Notes: generated by a model not told the origin, from the letters alone. A DNA stretch of 64,000 nt from Apostichopus japonicus (GCF_037975245.1 NC_092565.1:1930499-1994498), one strand, 5' to 3'; shown: positions 10,895 through 23,625, counted from the stretch's first letter. Made by a program: numbers and translations.

Positions 10895-12797
10895 GTAGGA
10901 GACTTACACACTTGGAAAACAAAGACTTTCAAGCTATCATGTGAAAGTTCATGTACTTTCTTTTTGCATAGGTAGAAGCTCAGATATTTATGATCAGTTA
11001 ATGATGTAGTACCCAATGATGAGCTCACATTCTTAAACAATAATGTTTGTCCTCCTGACCTAACTCAGTTGCTGACCTGGGAGTGACCTTCTGTTTTGTT
11101 TTGTCCGATATGAGACGTTTGAACTTTTCTCTTGTTGAAACACAGTATTTGTATTCATTGAACGAAAAATATACATAAAATTCTCTCATCTGAAATCTAC
11201 CATATATCTGCAATTCTGATCAACTCACTCGGTACAGCTTTTGCAGGCAACCTGACCATTTCGAACAAACAAGGAGGGGGGGGGGGTGTTTATCTAACTA
11301 AACGGAGGTATTGCCCTCAAATGACTATAGTTGTTATCTTTGCATGCCTGCACTTGCAATCTACGTAATGAGTATGTCTCTGAGTTTTGCACAGTTGGTG
11401 CACTCGAGTCTATCCTCTTTTGTGTTCTCTTGTTTCAAAATTATTGAACTTCTTGAGTTATTATTCAAGTACATTCAGTTTAGCCACATTTGAAATGTGC
11501 AATCTCCTTTGATGTACATTGTGTTGTATTTTGTGTCATGATTGTGCTATGATTGTAACTCAAGTTCTGTCAAAAGTATATAATTTACTCTGAGTGAGAA
11601 ATTTAATTCAGATGTAAAAAAAAATTAACAAGTTATAACACAATAAAATTAAGATATAGCTAGCTACATTTGTTGATCAGGAAGTTACATCATTATTTTA
11701 GCATCCATGATACAAGGAAGGGGGTGGTGTGCTGCTTCAGTCAATTTTTGTAAAGAACCTTGTACTAGCTCTGCAGTACCCTAGTAGCCATGTTTGGTAA
11801 TGTACTGAAATAGTAATACTTCCATGGGCAAGTTTGAGGGTATAGCTTAGGATCTTTCAACCACTTGGGCTGAATATGCCAATTTGATGTGATTGGGAAT
11901 GGCCGATAGATTTAAAGCCTGTAAAATGTTTGACATAGTACAGATGCTATGTAAACATATCTTCGACTCTTTCACTCTGCCATATTTTAAGCCTAATTTA
12001 TGTGTCACAACTATCAAATGTGGAGCATTAATAGAGAATACCAAGATATCCAGTGATCGACAGGTCACAGCTACTGTTATTTCTCACATAATCTCATTCC
12101 ATCAGTTATTGTATCTTTAACAAAGGAATATAATTACTGAAATATCTTTTCATGGGCTCTGTGCCACATACACTTCCTTGACCATAGGTCTGATGAAATG
12201 GATAAGTAGGCATAGTACAAATGCATAATGTTTGTGTTGCTTTGATTTATGATGATGTAAGTGAAGTTCAAGTGATGTAAACCTATTTGGCACATTTGCA
12301 TGTCAAACTCAACTTGCAAGAACTCTTTGACTATCAGGAATGAAATTTAGTTTGCATACTTCAGAAACTAGTGCATTGTTTGTAGTAACTCCTGAAGGTT
12401 TCATCACATGAACACAATGAGATATACTGGTGGTTGTCGTGAGCATTCCTGAATGAAGTCCTGAACAGCTGTTCTTTGCCCTCTTTTTATTTCAAGACTA
12501 TGCTTTTCTTCAGACCAAACTACTATATCCTTTTAGAGATGTTAACATCTTTCCTTAGTGATGATATGATGCATCTAAGGTGCAAAGCACACTCAGTATC
12601 CACAATCGAATTAATGCATTCATTGATCTTGTCATCCTAGAAGCCTGCACATGTATCGTAAAGTGTATGCCCTCCCTACGCTGCATGTCAAATTGTATGT
12701 AATTGGTTTCTGTAGTATTTACACACTATATATTACTGTTTATGTGGTGTAACTTGGCCATTGTGGTTGCATGGATATCAAACTGCTGTTTATTTAG
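10895..12797. other. KDZ intron 3
   Basis: AT-rich, with a 13-G run near 11275. No coding segment or repeat family was recognised. Confidence 0.4.
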
Positions 12798-12872
12798 TAT
12801 GTCTGAGAAATTGGTGTAGCAAAGATTGCTTCTGATCATGCTCTTTTATTTACTCATCCTGAGCATGAAAAA
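12798..12872 (+). pseudogene. KDZ transposase exon 4, poorly preserved
   Basis: The segment between TGTTTATTTAG and GTAAGG reads EIGVAKIASDHALLFTHPEH, matching the position of the KDZ segment with pattern TGxxxxxCRHxxPLLF. The diagnostic Cys-Arg-His is replaced by Ser-Asp-His, a stop precedes it, and the exit phase is off by one relative to exon 5. Positional inference. Confidence 0.42.
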
Positions 12873-13544
12873 GTAAGGGATATTTCTAGTGAACAATTTA
12901 AAGCATTTTCTGATGGAAGATTTTGATACATTGTCCTCATAGTTCTTATTTCTCTTTCTAACCAAGTGAAACTTGTCCCCTTTTGATGTATTCTGCTTGT
13001 ACAAATCTAGTTTTAAATATTCACCAGTTTTTCACTAAAAGCACCATTTTTTTGAGTGCATCTTTTGGGTGATCGACGTAATGTGTGCAAATTGGCAAAA
13101 CAATCCACTTGCATTTAGCACTTCCATTTCCGCAACATAATCATCACTCTCACAAGTACACGCACAGGTGATTCCCTATTATATATTACTGTACGTACAC
13201 ATTGTGAACGTAGGTATACGCCTACCATGATCACTTGGTCATACATAGCTAATCACTGGTAATATTGATGCAGATTTAGATTATATTTGTACTTGGAGAT
13301 CTGCGTTATTGGCCTAAATTTAGCACCCTATATTGCAAAAGCAGTCTTGTATTAATTAATGGCCTTGCCATATGGTATGATATGAGCTCTGTACTTTCCA
13401 CAGTAATTCTAAATAAGGATCATCCTAAGCCTTGAACTAACAATAAGAATTTTCTCTCAAGTCCTAAGAGGGCAAAAGAATTGAAAGGTATATTAGCAGC
13501 TTTTTCCATGTTAATACTTTTAGGTAATTTTTTCCTTTTTACAG

Positions 13545-13647
13545 GTATGCATACCCGGCACTACTGTTAAAGAAGTTGGTTGGTGGCAGTACATTACACT
13601 ATCATGTAACTTATGATATTGCATGCAAATTCGAAGGACACATTAAG
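13545..13647 (+). CDS. KDZ transposase exon 5 (YDIAC block)
   Basis: 103 bp between CCTTTTTACAG and GTGCGT. It reads YAYPALLLKKLVGGSTLHYH then VTYDIACKFEGHIK, open throughout, ending in phase 0. YDIAC is a strongly conserved KDZ motif and contains a predicted catalytic Asp. Confidence 0.78.
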
Positions 13648-14621
13648 GTGCGTACCTCTAACACCTGTATGTGGAATACAATATGCCCAATACGTAATGT
13701 ATTTTCCATTGGAAACAGATTCACAATGTAGAGTTAATCTAGGTTTCAGAGTGATTTCTAAATCTTATTCCTTGAATTCGTTGTGGCACATTGTTGTATT
13801 AATTGAATTTCATGTAGACATCGCCCAACTTCAGATCCATCTATCTGAAACTATCTGTCTATAGATCTGTCTGACAGTCGGTCTGCCCATCTGTCCGTCT
13901 ATCCACCATGTCTGTACGTCTGCCTCTCCGTCTGTCAATAAGTACAAATAGAACGCTACTATTCCTGCATTCGTTCGTGAAAATTTATCACAGTGATCAC
14001 CACAATAGGGGCATTACTAGTGCTCAGGAGCTTAGATCAAAGTTCATTTACAGTAAGAGTCATATCAGCCATTTTGTGAAAACACAAAATATGCTTCTCC
14101 TCCTTACAATTGCAATAGATGGACAATAACAGTTGGTTACAGTTATCATAGGCTATGCAGTGGCCTATATGGGATGTTCAAGAACTAACATCGTGTGTGC
14201 CTACATTTATCACTAAGGAGTTTAAAATGTTTGAAATGATGATAGCTCTCTAAGATGTAGGAGTAAGCATGTAGCCAACAGCCATATGCCCCCAGTCTGT
14301 ATCAAGTATACATCAGCATGCATGAGTGAGAATTAATTGCCTTTGCATAATTTTAACTTTATCTGAAACACCAATTACTGGAACCTGATTAGAGCACATT
14401 AAAGTGCATGCAGTGCAAACCTTCTTTGCCAACTCATGTCTCCTAACCATATGACATTTCTTGGTACTGACCAGAACTGAGCCTTTAAATGGCAAGTGGG
14501 ACCTCATTGCTGATCCACAGCACAAACCACTGTAAAACGGTACATTTTGTTGACCTTATATGCATGGTCATTTCCTTTTCAGTAATGTGATACCCATTTC
14601 TTATACAGATTAGCAAGGATA

Positions 14622-15390
14622 CAAGGGCGGCAGAACCGGGGGGGCACAGGGGGCACGTGCCCCCCCACTTTTCCTCAGATTAAAAATGTGCCCTTTTTCT
14701 ACATAAAAATTTCTAAATAAAAAAGCGAAACACAAAGCGAAACCCATGTCAAATGAAATATTTCGGGAAGTTTTAAATGTTTACTACCACAGGCGTAGGA
14801 GCCCAAATTGATTTGGGGGGCTGTAACGACTTGCCCGAAAAATATTACCAAAATTTTTCGCGCGCTTCGCGCGCGTTCAACATGTTAATGTGCATATCAT
14901 ATAGGCATGCGTTGGTTATTACATCGCATGCCAATAACATACAATCATTTGCCGTGTTATAACCCTTCCAAATCGGTTGTAATTATTGGGAAAGTTGTTA
15001 CAATAATAATGATCATAATAATATCAGTTTAACCATTGAAAAACACGTAGAAAATTGCCTTTTTTCAGTATTTTGACATATTTCATTTGCTTTCATGCAT
15101 GTATCGATCGCGTGTGCAGGGACTTGGACTTTATAATGATTTCACCTCATTTTGTTTTTTTCCTTGTTTCCCAATTTGCACATTAGATACTGCAGTGCTA
15201 GTACCGGGCATGCATTGTTTCCTTGAGGGGGGGGGGGGCGTTGATGGAGTGATGTGTATACGCAAATAAGATAATACAATAAGAGTTAAAAGGGTACTAA
15301 ATATCAGGCTGCATCAGTCCAATCGAATTTCTGCAAAGTGCCCTTCGACGTTGGTGCCCCCCCAGATTCAAAGTGCTTCCGCCGCCCTTG
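14622..15390. mobile_element. hAT-type MITE, family A (copy 2)
   Basis: 769 bp with ends CAAGGGCGGCAGAA / CTTCCGCCGCCCTTG and an exact 8-bp duplication CAAGGATA at 14614-14621 and 15391-15398. It lies in the last KDZ intron. The central part (from about 14789) matches, inverted, the right end of the element at 44525-45585, including a CGCGCGCTTCGCGCGCG hairpin, so this copy is a mosaic. Confidence 0.9.
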
Positions 15391-15789
15391 CAAGGATATT
15401 ATGTTACAGAACAAAAAGATTAGTTTTGAATCAAAATGGAAAAAATGTTATGAAAAAGTATTAAGTACCTTTTACCAATCTAAGATATTAAATGCTTTAC
15501 TACAACTATCTCCTTTTGGCAACTTGGTAACAGTAAGTGATTGCTGTGTTTAGTGGTCATTGCATGAAAACTACAGCCCCCTTTCTACGATAGCCTTGCA
15601 AAACCCATCTCCCCTAAATACTTATCACCTAATAGTAAGAGATTATGCACTGTTGGTGCTCTTGTTACTGTAATACATGATACATGACCACAAAACTGTC
15701 TAATTAATGTCCAAGAAAGTGCCAATTGAGTGTAATGCAAACAACAAACTTATACTTTGAATTCAGTAACAATTGTTCTTTATCCACAG

Positions 15790-15867
15790 AGGAACATGCT
15801 GGAATCGGGAGGTTTTGATATGGCACTGCCTGTATTTCATGCATATGGACATAAACTTCATTGGCAG
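15790..15867 (+). CDS. KDZ transposase exon 6 (LPVFHAYGHK block)
   Basis: 78 bp, 26 codons, phase 0 at both ends, acceptor TTATCCACAG and donor GTAAAC. It reads MALPVFHAYGHKLHWQ. The family normally has Cys-Gln where this copy has Trp-Gln. In frame it follows exon 5 directly, which is the normal KDZ order. No downstream exon was found. Confidence 0.78.
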
Positions 15868-17660
15868 GTAAACACATGCCCGCTTCTGACAACTTGTCTG
15901 ATTTCCTCTCGTACAGAATTTCTGATTTACTATTCGGGGATAATCGTTAGGATACACACCCGTCAACTGGGGATACTCCGCGAAATGGGGATATCCCCGA
16001 TTTTAGATTCATCAAAATAAAGTCAAATGGGGTGTCAATTACATGCTCAGAGGTTGTTAGTGAGTTCTGAGCATGTCCAGGTTTTGAACGCATTTAGGTG
16101 TAAAAAGTGTGTAAGTCGTGCATGGAATTTTTTTCATACACCGGTGTAAGCCTGTTTCACAACATCCGATTGGCGCACCATATTTCACACGCTCTCCGCA
16201 GACCGTGTGTACACCGAATACAAAACACACAAAGATATCGATCAACCAAATCCAAGTGAGTTTTCGTTCAAATTTAAAAGAAGGAGACGACTTTATTGTA
16301 AGAAATCAGCCGACTGGCATATCAATCCAAAAGAAAAGTAGTCAAAATAGCAAATCTAACAACTTAAATAAGCGTAGAGTCGATGCAGCAACTTAGCCTA
16401 AATGTTCATGTTAGGCAAGTAGGGGACTAGGCCTAGCTGTAATTTTAATGTTGTGGTACATCGTCGAGTGCCTTTTTAAGTTAGGCTACAATTGGACCAA
16501 GAGGGGTTTTCAGGTAGAAATGTATTACCTTAATTTACAGAAGCTATGGTTATATTAAAATGTATAAATTGGTCAACATGTCATTTTCTTAAATTATATA
16601 TGTTTCACTGGCGTTTCCAAGGGATGATTAATTAACTGCTATGGAATTGTTCACAACCAACGTTACCATCAGTGCATCACCTCCCCACATCGAAGATCCT
16701 GTTATTACTGCGTGGCTTATGACATACTTTAGACTAATTAGTACATGCAATGTCACACACTGTATTTGTGCAGGTGTAGGTCTACATGTAGCCTAACTTT
16801 TGGTCCAGTCCTCAGTCTATGCTTAGTTAATACTTAGTTAAGATTTTTGTAGGACAATTATGGGAAAATATGTAGCATTAATTAGTCCTTGAATAGCTGT
16901 GTCATTTTAAGTGGAAAATTTTCTACATTGAAAGGAGTTGGGGGGGGGGGGGGTCCACAACTACTTGTATGATGTACATTTTGTTAATACTATTTGGCAT
17001 CAACTGAAGTTGGTAGAAGACAATGATTGAGAAATGTAATTAAAGTTTGCAGTCCATAAATCTTGGTTGACATTGGAAAATTACATGAAATGTTCAGACA
17101 AAAACTATGGTTCTCTACATTGCTAATATGATGATGAATATGTTTGCCTGTAGCAAACATGTGATTGCATGGTATTGGTAATGAAAAAATTCACTGTTAT
17201 CATTCAACCTCTTTATTATCTTAAGGTAGGAGATATTGATTTATGGTAATATTAGCCCATGTGTTGAAACCAAAATGTTACGGTATGCTGAGATTACAAA
17301 TTCTCTGAACTGTGTACAGAGGTTGTCCTGTTATGTGTTTTGTCAATGCCACATCTAATTCGGTATGCAGTAACTTACAGATAGGCTATACCCAGTTTAC
17401 AGTGATGTTATGTGCACTAATGTTGTCTAATAATATCCATGCATGTTTTATTAAGCTTAATACTGTATGTGGGCTAGGAATAGCAAAATGTCAATTTGCA
17501 CAACGTTTGATGAAGCGCTCTGCACAATAATGCTAAAAACATTTATTTTATTTACATATTTTTGAAACTTTCAATAGTGCAGGGGGGTTAACCTAGTATT
17601 GCAATGAATTTGAATACAGTCACTTTCTCAATCTAATCTAATTTTATTCCTTTTGATGAC
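15868..17660. other. Interval between the KDZ and SET-recombinase loci
   Basis: No coding match. A 15-G run lies near 16940. The missing 3' KDZ exons were sought here and not found. Confidence 0.4.
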
Positions 17661-17662
17661 AG

Positions 17663-17776
17663 ACAAAACAATGAGGCCAAAAAGGAGACAATTGAACCAC
17701 AAGGAAGTGGCAAAACAATTTATCAACCTGAAGAAAGATAGGCAAGGTTTTATAGTGAAAGAAATACCACGAAAAG
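17663..17776 (+). CDS. SET-recombinase gene, first coding exon
   Basis: Acceptor TTTTGATGACAG, donor GTAAGT, exit phase 1. ATG at 17671 begins MRPKRRQLNHKEVAKQF, followed by INLKKDRQGFIVKEIPRK. The HKEVAxxFI...GF.V..IP.KG pattern is the segment directly before the SET core in KMT5A-like proteins. The last codon is completed by exon 2 to give KGRGVVT. The exon may be internal, because it also opens two codons upstream of the ATG. Confidence 0.75.
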
Positions 17777-17937
17777 GTAAGTTGAAATTCTACAATACTT
17801 TTCAATGTGAGCAGTACATGGCATGATATACTGTAGGTATAGTAAGAGAGGGAGAAAGAATAAAAATATGCACCCTGCCTTTGCAAGTAAAAGTAAGCGC
17901 ATGTCAATTATATCAGTCCTGCAAAACATGTCATGTG

Positions 17938-18290
17938 CAGTGGCGTCGCCAGACATTTCAATCTTGGGGGCACAGGGGAGGGGGGACAGCACTTAATTAG
18001 AGGGGCACAATGTTTATTTGTGAATGCTGTCCTTTCAAAAATTTCTATTAAGTAAGGGTCCTTAGATATGATCAGGTGCTATATTTTGCAACTTGAAGTA
18101 ACTTTATGTTCAAGAATTTTAGTCAAGATTAGTCTGTCCGATGTTTATGTTTGTAATTGAGGCAGATAAAGTTTTGTTTGAGTATTTTTTTTAACACTAC
18201 AAATCGCATCTGGGGGGCACCTGGTAAGGCTCGATTCTTTTTGGGGAGGGCACGTGCCCCTATGACTAGGTCACCCTGGCGACACCACTG
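17938..18290. mobile_element. hAT-type MITE, family C
   Basis: 353 bp with ends CAGTGGCGTCGCCAG / CTGGCGACACCACTG and an exact 8-bp duplication GTCATGTG at 17930-17937 and 18291-18298. It lies in intron 1 of the SET-recombinase gene. Confidence 0.92.
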
Positions 18291-19260
18291 GTCATGTGAC
18301 CCCTACCCTTTGATGTACGAGGTGGAGACTACTACTAGAGAGCTGGCCCCTTAACAATAACCATAAACTGATTTATTTACTGCAGGTAGAGGAGTCGTAA
18401 CCAGTGGCGTAGGTAGGATTTTTTGAGTGGGGGGCCATGGGGGGCTGTTCTTTCTTGTGGGGGGGCCGGAGGTTACTATCTGAGCGGAGCGCCACCTTGG
18501 TTGGCGCGGAGCGTACAGAGAAAATTTGAGATTTCAGCACCCCCCAGATCGCAGGAGATGGCACCTGTGAGGCAAAATAGCATCCAAAAAGATGTGCAAC
18601 TTTGGTGACAGAAATGCAAAAAAAAATTTTTTCTCTTTCATGCTGACTGGCCTTGCCAACTCAGCCAGACTTTTAACTTGAGTGAAGTTGACATCAAAGG
18701 CGTACGGGACCATTTCAGTTTGGGGGGGCAGAACTTTTTGTGCCCGAAAGTTCCCGTGACACTATCTAAGCGGAGCGCCACCATCGGTTGGCGCGTAGCG
18801 AACAAGAACATTTTTGGCACACAATGCCTCTCAGATTGCCGGAAACGGCACTTCTGAGGCCTTGCAAGTTGCATCTAAACATTCTTTATTTTATAATCTC
18901 ACGTTTTAGAAATTTACAGTTCCCCAAAAATTTGGTAAATTAGAAGAAGAAAAAATTGTAACATCACTTTGAAGGGGAAAAATGGGACAGTATATTTTTT
19001 AAGCTGCTATATTTAGTTACCTTATTTATTATTTTAACACAGTACTCAGCTACCTCCAGAAAAACATTGTTCAACGACACGTAGGCGGGATAATGTCGCT
19101 GTGTCGGGTGAGACTGCAATTTGTCTCACAAAAAAGTATAAAATATAACAAAGAATATGATAAACCTGTACCTCTAGGCTTGTAGACACTCCCCCCCCCC
19201 CCCACCATCCATGAAAAAGAAAATGTTTCTTTTATACACTCATGTCGGGGATATCCAGGT

Positions 19261-19917
19261 CAAGGGCGGCGGGAGCACTTTTAATCTGGGGGGGGGCACC
19301 GACATCAAAGGGCACTTTGCAGAAATTCGATTGGAATGATGCAGCGTTATATTCAGTACCCTTTATAACTCTTATTGTATTATCTTATTTGTGTATACAC
19401 ATCACTCCATCAACGCCCCCCCCCCCCTCAAGCAAAATATGCATACTAGCACTGCAATATCCAATGCGCAAATTGGAAAACAAGGAACAAGTTTTCTTTT
19501 GAGACAAAATGAGGTGAAATCATGCTAGTTGCTAATGTAGGAATCTTCCGAATTAGACTTTTTTTCTTGTTAATATCTTAACAAATTTTTTCCATTCGAA
19601 AATGCTTTGAGTTTGACTCACAGAAATTCGTTAAAAGTCAGGGGCATAGCCAGGATTTGCAAAGTTGTATGCACGGCTATCTGAGCGGAGCGCCACCATC
19701 GGTTGGCGCGGAGCGTGCTTTTAGAAAATTTTTGGTTTTACAAACCCCTCAGATGGCCGGAAATGGGCCCTTCCCGAGTGTTCATTCTGGTTCCCTGGCC
19801 TCTTGCTAACTTGAGGCACCTCAAGTTTTATGTAGAAAAAAGGCACATTTCTAACCTGAGGAAAAGTGGGGGAGGGGCACGTGCCCCCTGTGCCCCCCCC
19901 CGGTTCCGCCGCCCTTG
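19261..19917. mobile_element. hAT-type MITE, family A (copy 3), third nesting level
   Basis: 657 bp, inverted relative to copies 1 and 2, with ends CAAGGGCGGCGGGA / TTCCGCCGCCCTTG. Flanks ATCCAGGT and GTCCAGGT differ at one base. It includes the hairpin core at about 19681-19713. Nearly identical to copies 4 and 5. Confidence 0.86.
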
Positions 19918-20099
19918 GTCCAGGTATACAATTGACTAGTTAGAAGAAAACAAATTGATCGTGCAAAAAGCGTGGTAGCCCAGATGAACTGCGCTTACGG
20001 TGGTGTTACACGGAAATATTCGGGCATCATGATGCTAAATAAAGAAAATCATGGAATTGTCGGGCAAAAATTTGAAAAAGATTCGGGCAAGCTACTGCA

Positions 20100-20102
<3 letters not shown>

Positions 20103-20155
<53 letters not shown>
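20103..20155. repeat. AT dinucleotide microsatellite
   Basis: About 26 AT units inside the second-level hAT element. Confidence 0.95.
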
Positions 20156-20159
<4 letters not shown>

Positions 20160-21521
20160 TATTTTTCTCCTCTTAGGCTGCCCGAATTTTTCAGGACTTT
20201 TGCCCGCATTTTTTGTCCTCTGGAAATTTAGGGGGCAGTCTGCCCCCCTGCACCCCCCGCCTCGTACGCCTATGGTTGGCATCATTTGTTGTTTCAAGGT
20301 GTCAAGGCCTTTCTCCCAACTCAAACCCCAGTGGGCTACCGGTAGGTTTGCAGGAAATGCCCACATGTGGACTTAAATAGCATTAGAGGAAGGGGATGGA
20401 AGACTAATACGCATCGATGTTTCGGTAATGGTCCACATTGGTGGCTCGGTGCTAATTAGGCCATTTATTGGGTTTCTTGAGGCAGCTGTCATCAGAATCT
20501 GGGTTTTTGTGCCAATCGATGACCGATAACATGTACTGGTAGATATCGATATCGCGCAGCACATGCACAAGGTTCGTGGTGTATGGTCGCAACCGTCGCA
20601 TCGACCATTGCCATGCCATGCTGTATGACCATTCTCATGATTACTACAGATATTGTATTATTCTTATTCTGCCAGATGCAGACGAGAAAATTGTGTAACT
20701 CTATTTCCCAAATTATTGAACAAAAAATATTAGTGAATCCCACTGATGAGTTTTTTTTTTTTTTAAATTTTTTTTACCCCATTCCCAGTGGGGGGCAAGT
20801 GGGGGGGCCAGCCGATTTCATGGGGGGGCCCCGGCCCCCCAGGCCCCCCCGTAGCTACGCCACTGGTCGTAACAGATTCCTTCTTTGAAAAGGGGGAATT
20901 TCTCTTACAATTCAGTGGAAAGTGGCTTACGGCTACAGAAGGAGATCAGCTGGAAAATGAAAATTCATCTGGGTTCAGATTCTTCATCAAGTGCAAGGGC
21001 AAGGAATATTGGTAAGGCATTGGGTATTGTGAGAAGTGTATGCACAAGGTCATGTAAAGTTCAAGGTTATTTTTAGTTACTCTATTCCTAGCAATCTGTA
21101 GTTGTTGAATGGTTAGCGTTGTTGCCCGTCTTTCTGCGTGTGTTATGTGCGTGACACGATATCATATTTGCATTCAGCTGTGCATGAGTGATTGGCTTGT
21201 CCAATCAAGAGTTATTATTGTTGGTCTATTGGAACTGAGTTGAAATGTATGGCTTACTCTGTATTTGTTATAGCACAGGTATCCATTTATTAACCTTAGT
21301 TGTGAAAAGAAATTGAGATAAACTGCACCACCCATTGAAATAATGTAAATCAGGTCTGCATTTGTACCTTCTCTCCCTTCATTTATCCAGATAAACAATG
21401 TGGAATGTATATGACACTACTTGGTTTACCTAGGAGTTATTAAGGCTGCAATTGTTAATAATTATCTTTGTTTTCCTGCTATCTTTATTGATTCATTGTT
21501 ATGAACAAACAAGGCTTTTTG

Positions 21522-23625
21522 GTTCCTTGCTAAAAGCAAAGGAACCTATGTATTCAGGTTTGGGTGTGTGTGTGTGACGCTTTAGCTTGTAGCACGATAA
21601 CTCAACAAGGGAATTACCGATCACTACCATACTTGGTGGGTGGGTGGCCCATAGTGACTAGATGAACCCTATTGATTTTGGTGCCGGCAAAGGTCACCAA
21701 AGGTCAGTTAGATGCCAAAAACCAATATATTAAAAACAGCAATAACTTCCATTGACAGGGTCCGACATGGTTGATATTTTGGGAGTAGTTGTGAATGGGG
21801 TAAGGGATCGTTTCCAAACATAACATTAATGTGATGGAAGGTCAACAAAGGTTAATTAATTATAAAAAACTAGCTTTTTTGCGATAACTTGAGAACGAAA
21901 TGTCCGTTAGGGTTGGGAGTTGCTTCAATGTAATCCAATTGTCGACCCGCATCTGGGTGACCCTTGACCTCAATTTGACCTCTGGTGACCTTTTTCGTGT
22001 TTTGGGGATTTTTACAGTTTTGATGCTATTTTCAGATGTCAAAGGTACCTTCTGATCATAAATGTCACTAGGTTGACCCGGTGTGACCTTTTTGTGCGAA
22101 TTTATATGGGGTCAAAGTTTTTCGGTCGGAGTTAGGATGGCTGTACAGACTTTTCGTTTTGTTTTTTTGAATCAGGAGATAAAACTACATCTGAAACCAA
22201 GGTCAAAAGGTCAAAGGTCACATCAGAAAAAATGTGCTTATTTTGGGAGGAAACGAGCAAAAAGGAAATGTTTGGTATTGATGCTAGATTTGGATATCAA
22301 CGGTACCTTCCGATCCAAAATTTTAATGGGTTGACACCCGTGTGACCTTCGTGTACGAAGTTATACAAGGTCAAAGTTAATTTTCAGACATTTAATGCAA
22401 TAACTCCCAGTTCCAAGGTGTGACACGGTTAATATTTTTGGACAAGTTGCAAATGGTATAGGGGAATATTTTCAAACAGAACGGTCATGTGATCCAAGGT
22501 CACCAAAGGTCAATTAATGTTAAAAAACTAGTATTTTGGGGGGAGAAAATGGGCAAAGAATTTTTTAAAATTTTTTTTATAGTTTGATGCTATATTCACG
22601 TCTCACCGATCAAAAATGTCAATGATTTGACCCAAGGTGACCTTTGTGTGTTAAGTTATATGAGGTCAAAGTTAATCTTCAGACATTTAGTGCAATAACT
22701 CCCAGTGCCAAGGTGTGATACAGTTGATATTTTGGGACAAGTTGCAAATGGTATAGGGGAATATTTTCAAACTTAACGGTTATGTGATCCGAGGTCACCA
22801 AAGGTCAAAGGTCAGTATTTTTGCGATAACTTGAGAACAAATTGTCCGTTAAGGTTGGGAGTTGCTTCAATGTAATCCAGTTGTCGACCCGCATCTGGGT
22901 GACCCTTGACCTCAATTTGACCTCTGGTGACCTTTTCGTGTTTTAGGGATTTTTACAGTTTTGATGCTATTTTCAGATGTCAAAGGTACCTTCTGATCAT
23001 AAATGTCAATAGGTTGACCCCGGTGTGACCTTTTTGTGCGAAGTTATACGAGGTCAAAGTTAAAAAATATTAATGAGGTCACGGGTCAAATGTGAAAAAG
23101 TCCAAATTTAAATAACTTGGCTACTATTTATTGGAATTTCGTCAAACTTGGTATGATGATATTGGTAGGTAGTCTTTACACACTGATTTGTGTTGCAATT
23201 GATATCATGCATATTTATGAGGGGGGGGGCTTAGCAATATTTCGTTATGAAAAGTTTGTATGCACGATAACTCAACAAGGGAATGACCAATCATTACCAT
23301 ACTTGGTGGGTGGCCCATAGTGAGTAGATGAACCCTGTTGATTTTGGTGCTCATATCATGAATATTAATGAGGTCATGGGGTCAAACGTGAAATACTCCA
23401 AATTGCAATTACTTGGCTACTATTACTAGTCGGAATTTCGTCAAACTTGGTATGATGATAATGGTAGATAGTCTTCACATCCTGATGTGTGTTGCAATTG
23501 ATATCAGGGCTTAGCATTACTTTGGCAACAAAAGTTTGTTTGCATAAATTGCTGTTGTTGTATTAGGGCTTTGTTAGAAATTTCCCTATGAATGGAACTA
23601 ATGAACAGCAGCAAGGAACCATGAA
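21522..23625. repeat. Repeat element rich in AGGTCA half-sites
   Basis: Starts with a hairpin-like GGTTCCTTGC...GCAAAGGAACC and ends near GCAGCAAGGAACC, then consists of degenerate internal units. One unit is ATAACTCCCAGT.CCAAGGTGTGA near 22400 and 22690; a GCGATAACTTGAGAAC.AA unit lies near 21880 and 22825; an AACTTGGTATGATGATA unit lies near 23145 and 23443. AGGTCA or its complement recurs dozens of times; DR1-spaced pairs occur. It sits in SET intron 2. A second copy lies at 31918-33900. No clear target duplication. Confidence 0.7.

Larger units (their letters stand above)
8558..15867 (+). pseudogene. KDZ-family DDE transposase gene, degenerate and 3'-truncated
   Basis: Six plus-strand exons (8558-8773, 9286-9366, 10718-10894, 12798-12872, 13545-13647, 15790-15867) encode successive KDZ transposase blocks. 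These are a Cys-His segment then GYWPSSPRNP, CPTCPKEEGN, FDANFGLVRK, YDIACKFEGH and ALPVFHAYGHK. KDZ (Kyakuja-Dileera-Zisupton) proteins are RNase-H-fold transposases that cut and paste large eukaryotic DNA transposons. Exon junctions 2/3 and 5/6 are phase-compatible without adjustment. Exon 1 needs a frameshift near 8695, exon 2 one near 9320 and exon 4 is poorly preserved, so the locus is probably a pseudogene or carries assembly indels. The blocks expected after VFHAYGHK (including the GFGLTDGE region with the last acidic residue) are absent before 17600. A hAT element lies in the last intron. Confidence 0.72.
18695..20274. mobile_element. Second-level hAT element nested in 18402-20865
   Basis: 1580 bp with ends CAAAGGCGTACG / CGTACGCCTATG. 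Flanks GTTGACAT (18687-18694) and GTTGGCAT (20275-20282) agree at 7 of 8 bases. It is the inverted counterpart of the inner element at 44747-45415 (family D). It contains an AT microsatellite at about 20103-20155 and the family A copy at 19261-19917. Confidence 0.78.
18402..20865. mobile_element. Outer hAT element inside the SET exon
   Basis: 2464 bp with ends CAGTGGCGTAG / CTACGCCACTG and an exact 8-bp duplication GTCGTAAC at 18394-18401 and 20866-20873. Next to the ends are G-rich (18426-18470) and C-rich (20796-20850) blocks. It has no transposase. Most of its length is two further nested elements. Confidence 0.93.
18386..21011 (+). pseudogene. SET core exon, interrupted by a hAT nest
   Basis: The exon begins after ATTTATTTACTGCAG with GRGVV and is cut at 18401. 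It resumes at 20874 and reads DSFFEKGEFLLQFSG then KWLTATEGDQLENENSSGFR to KEYW, with donor GTAAGG at 21012. Removing 18402-20865 and one copy of GTCGTAAC restores an open frame across the junction (GRGVV-T-DSFF). This covers the SET-N motif; the exit phase (TG|) joins exon 3 to give Tyr-Cys-Ile-Asp-Ala-Thr. Confidence 0.85.

Noticed and set aside
12798-12872. Treating this segment as a firm KDZ exon
   Set aside because: It was kept only at low confidence because the diagnostic Cys-Arg-His is absent and the phase does not match.
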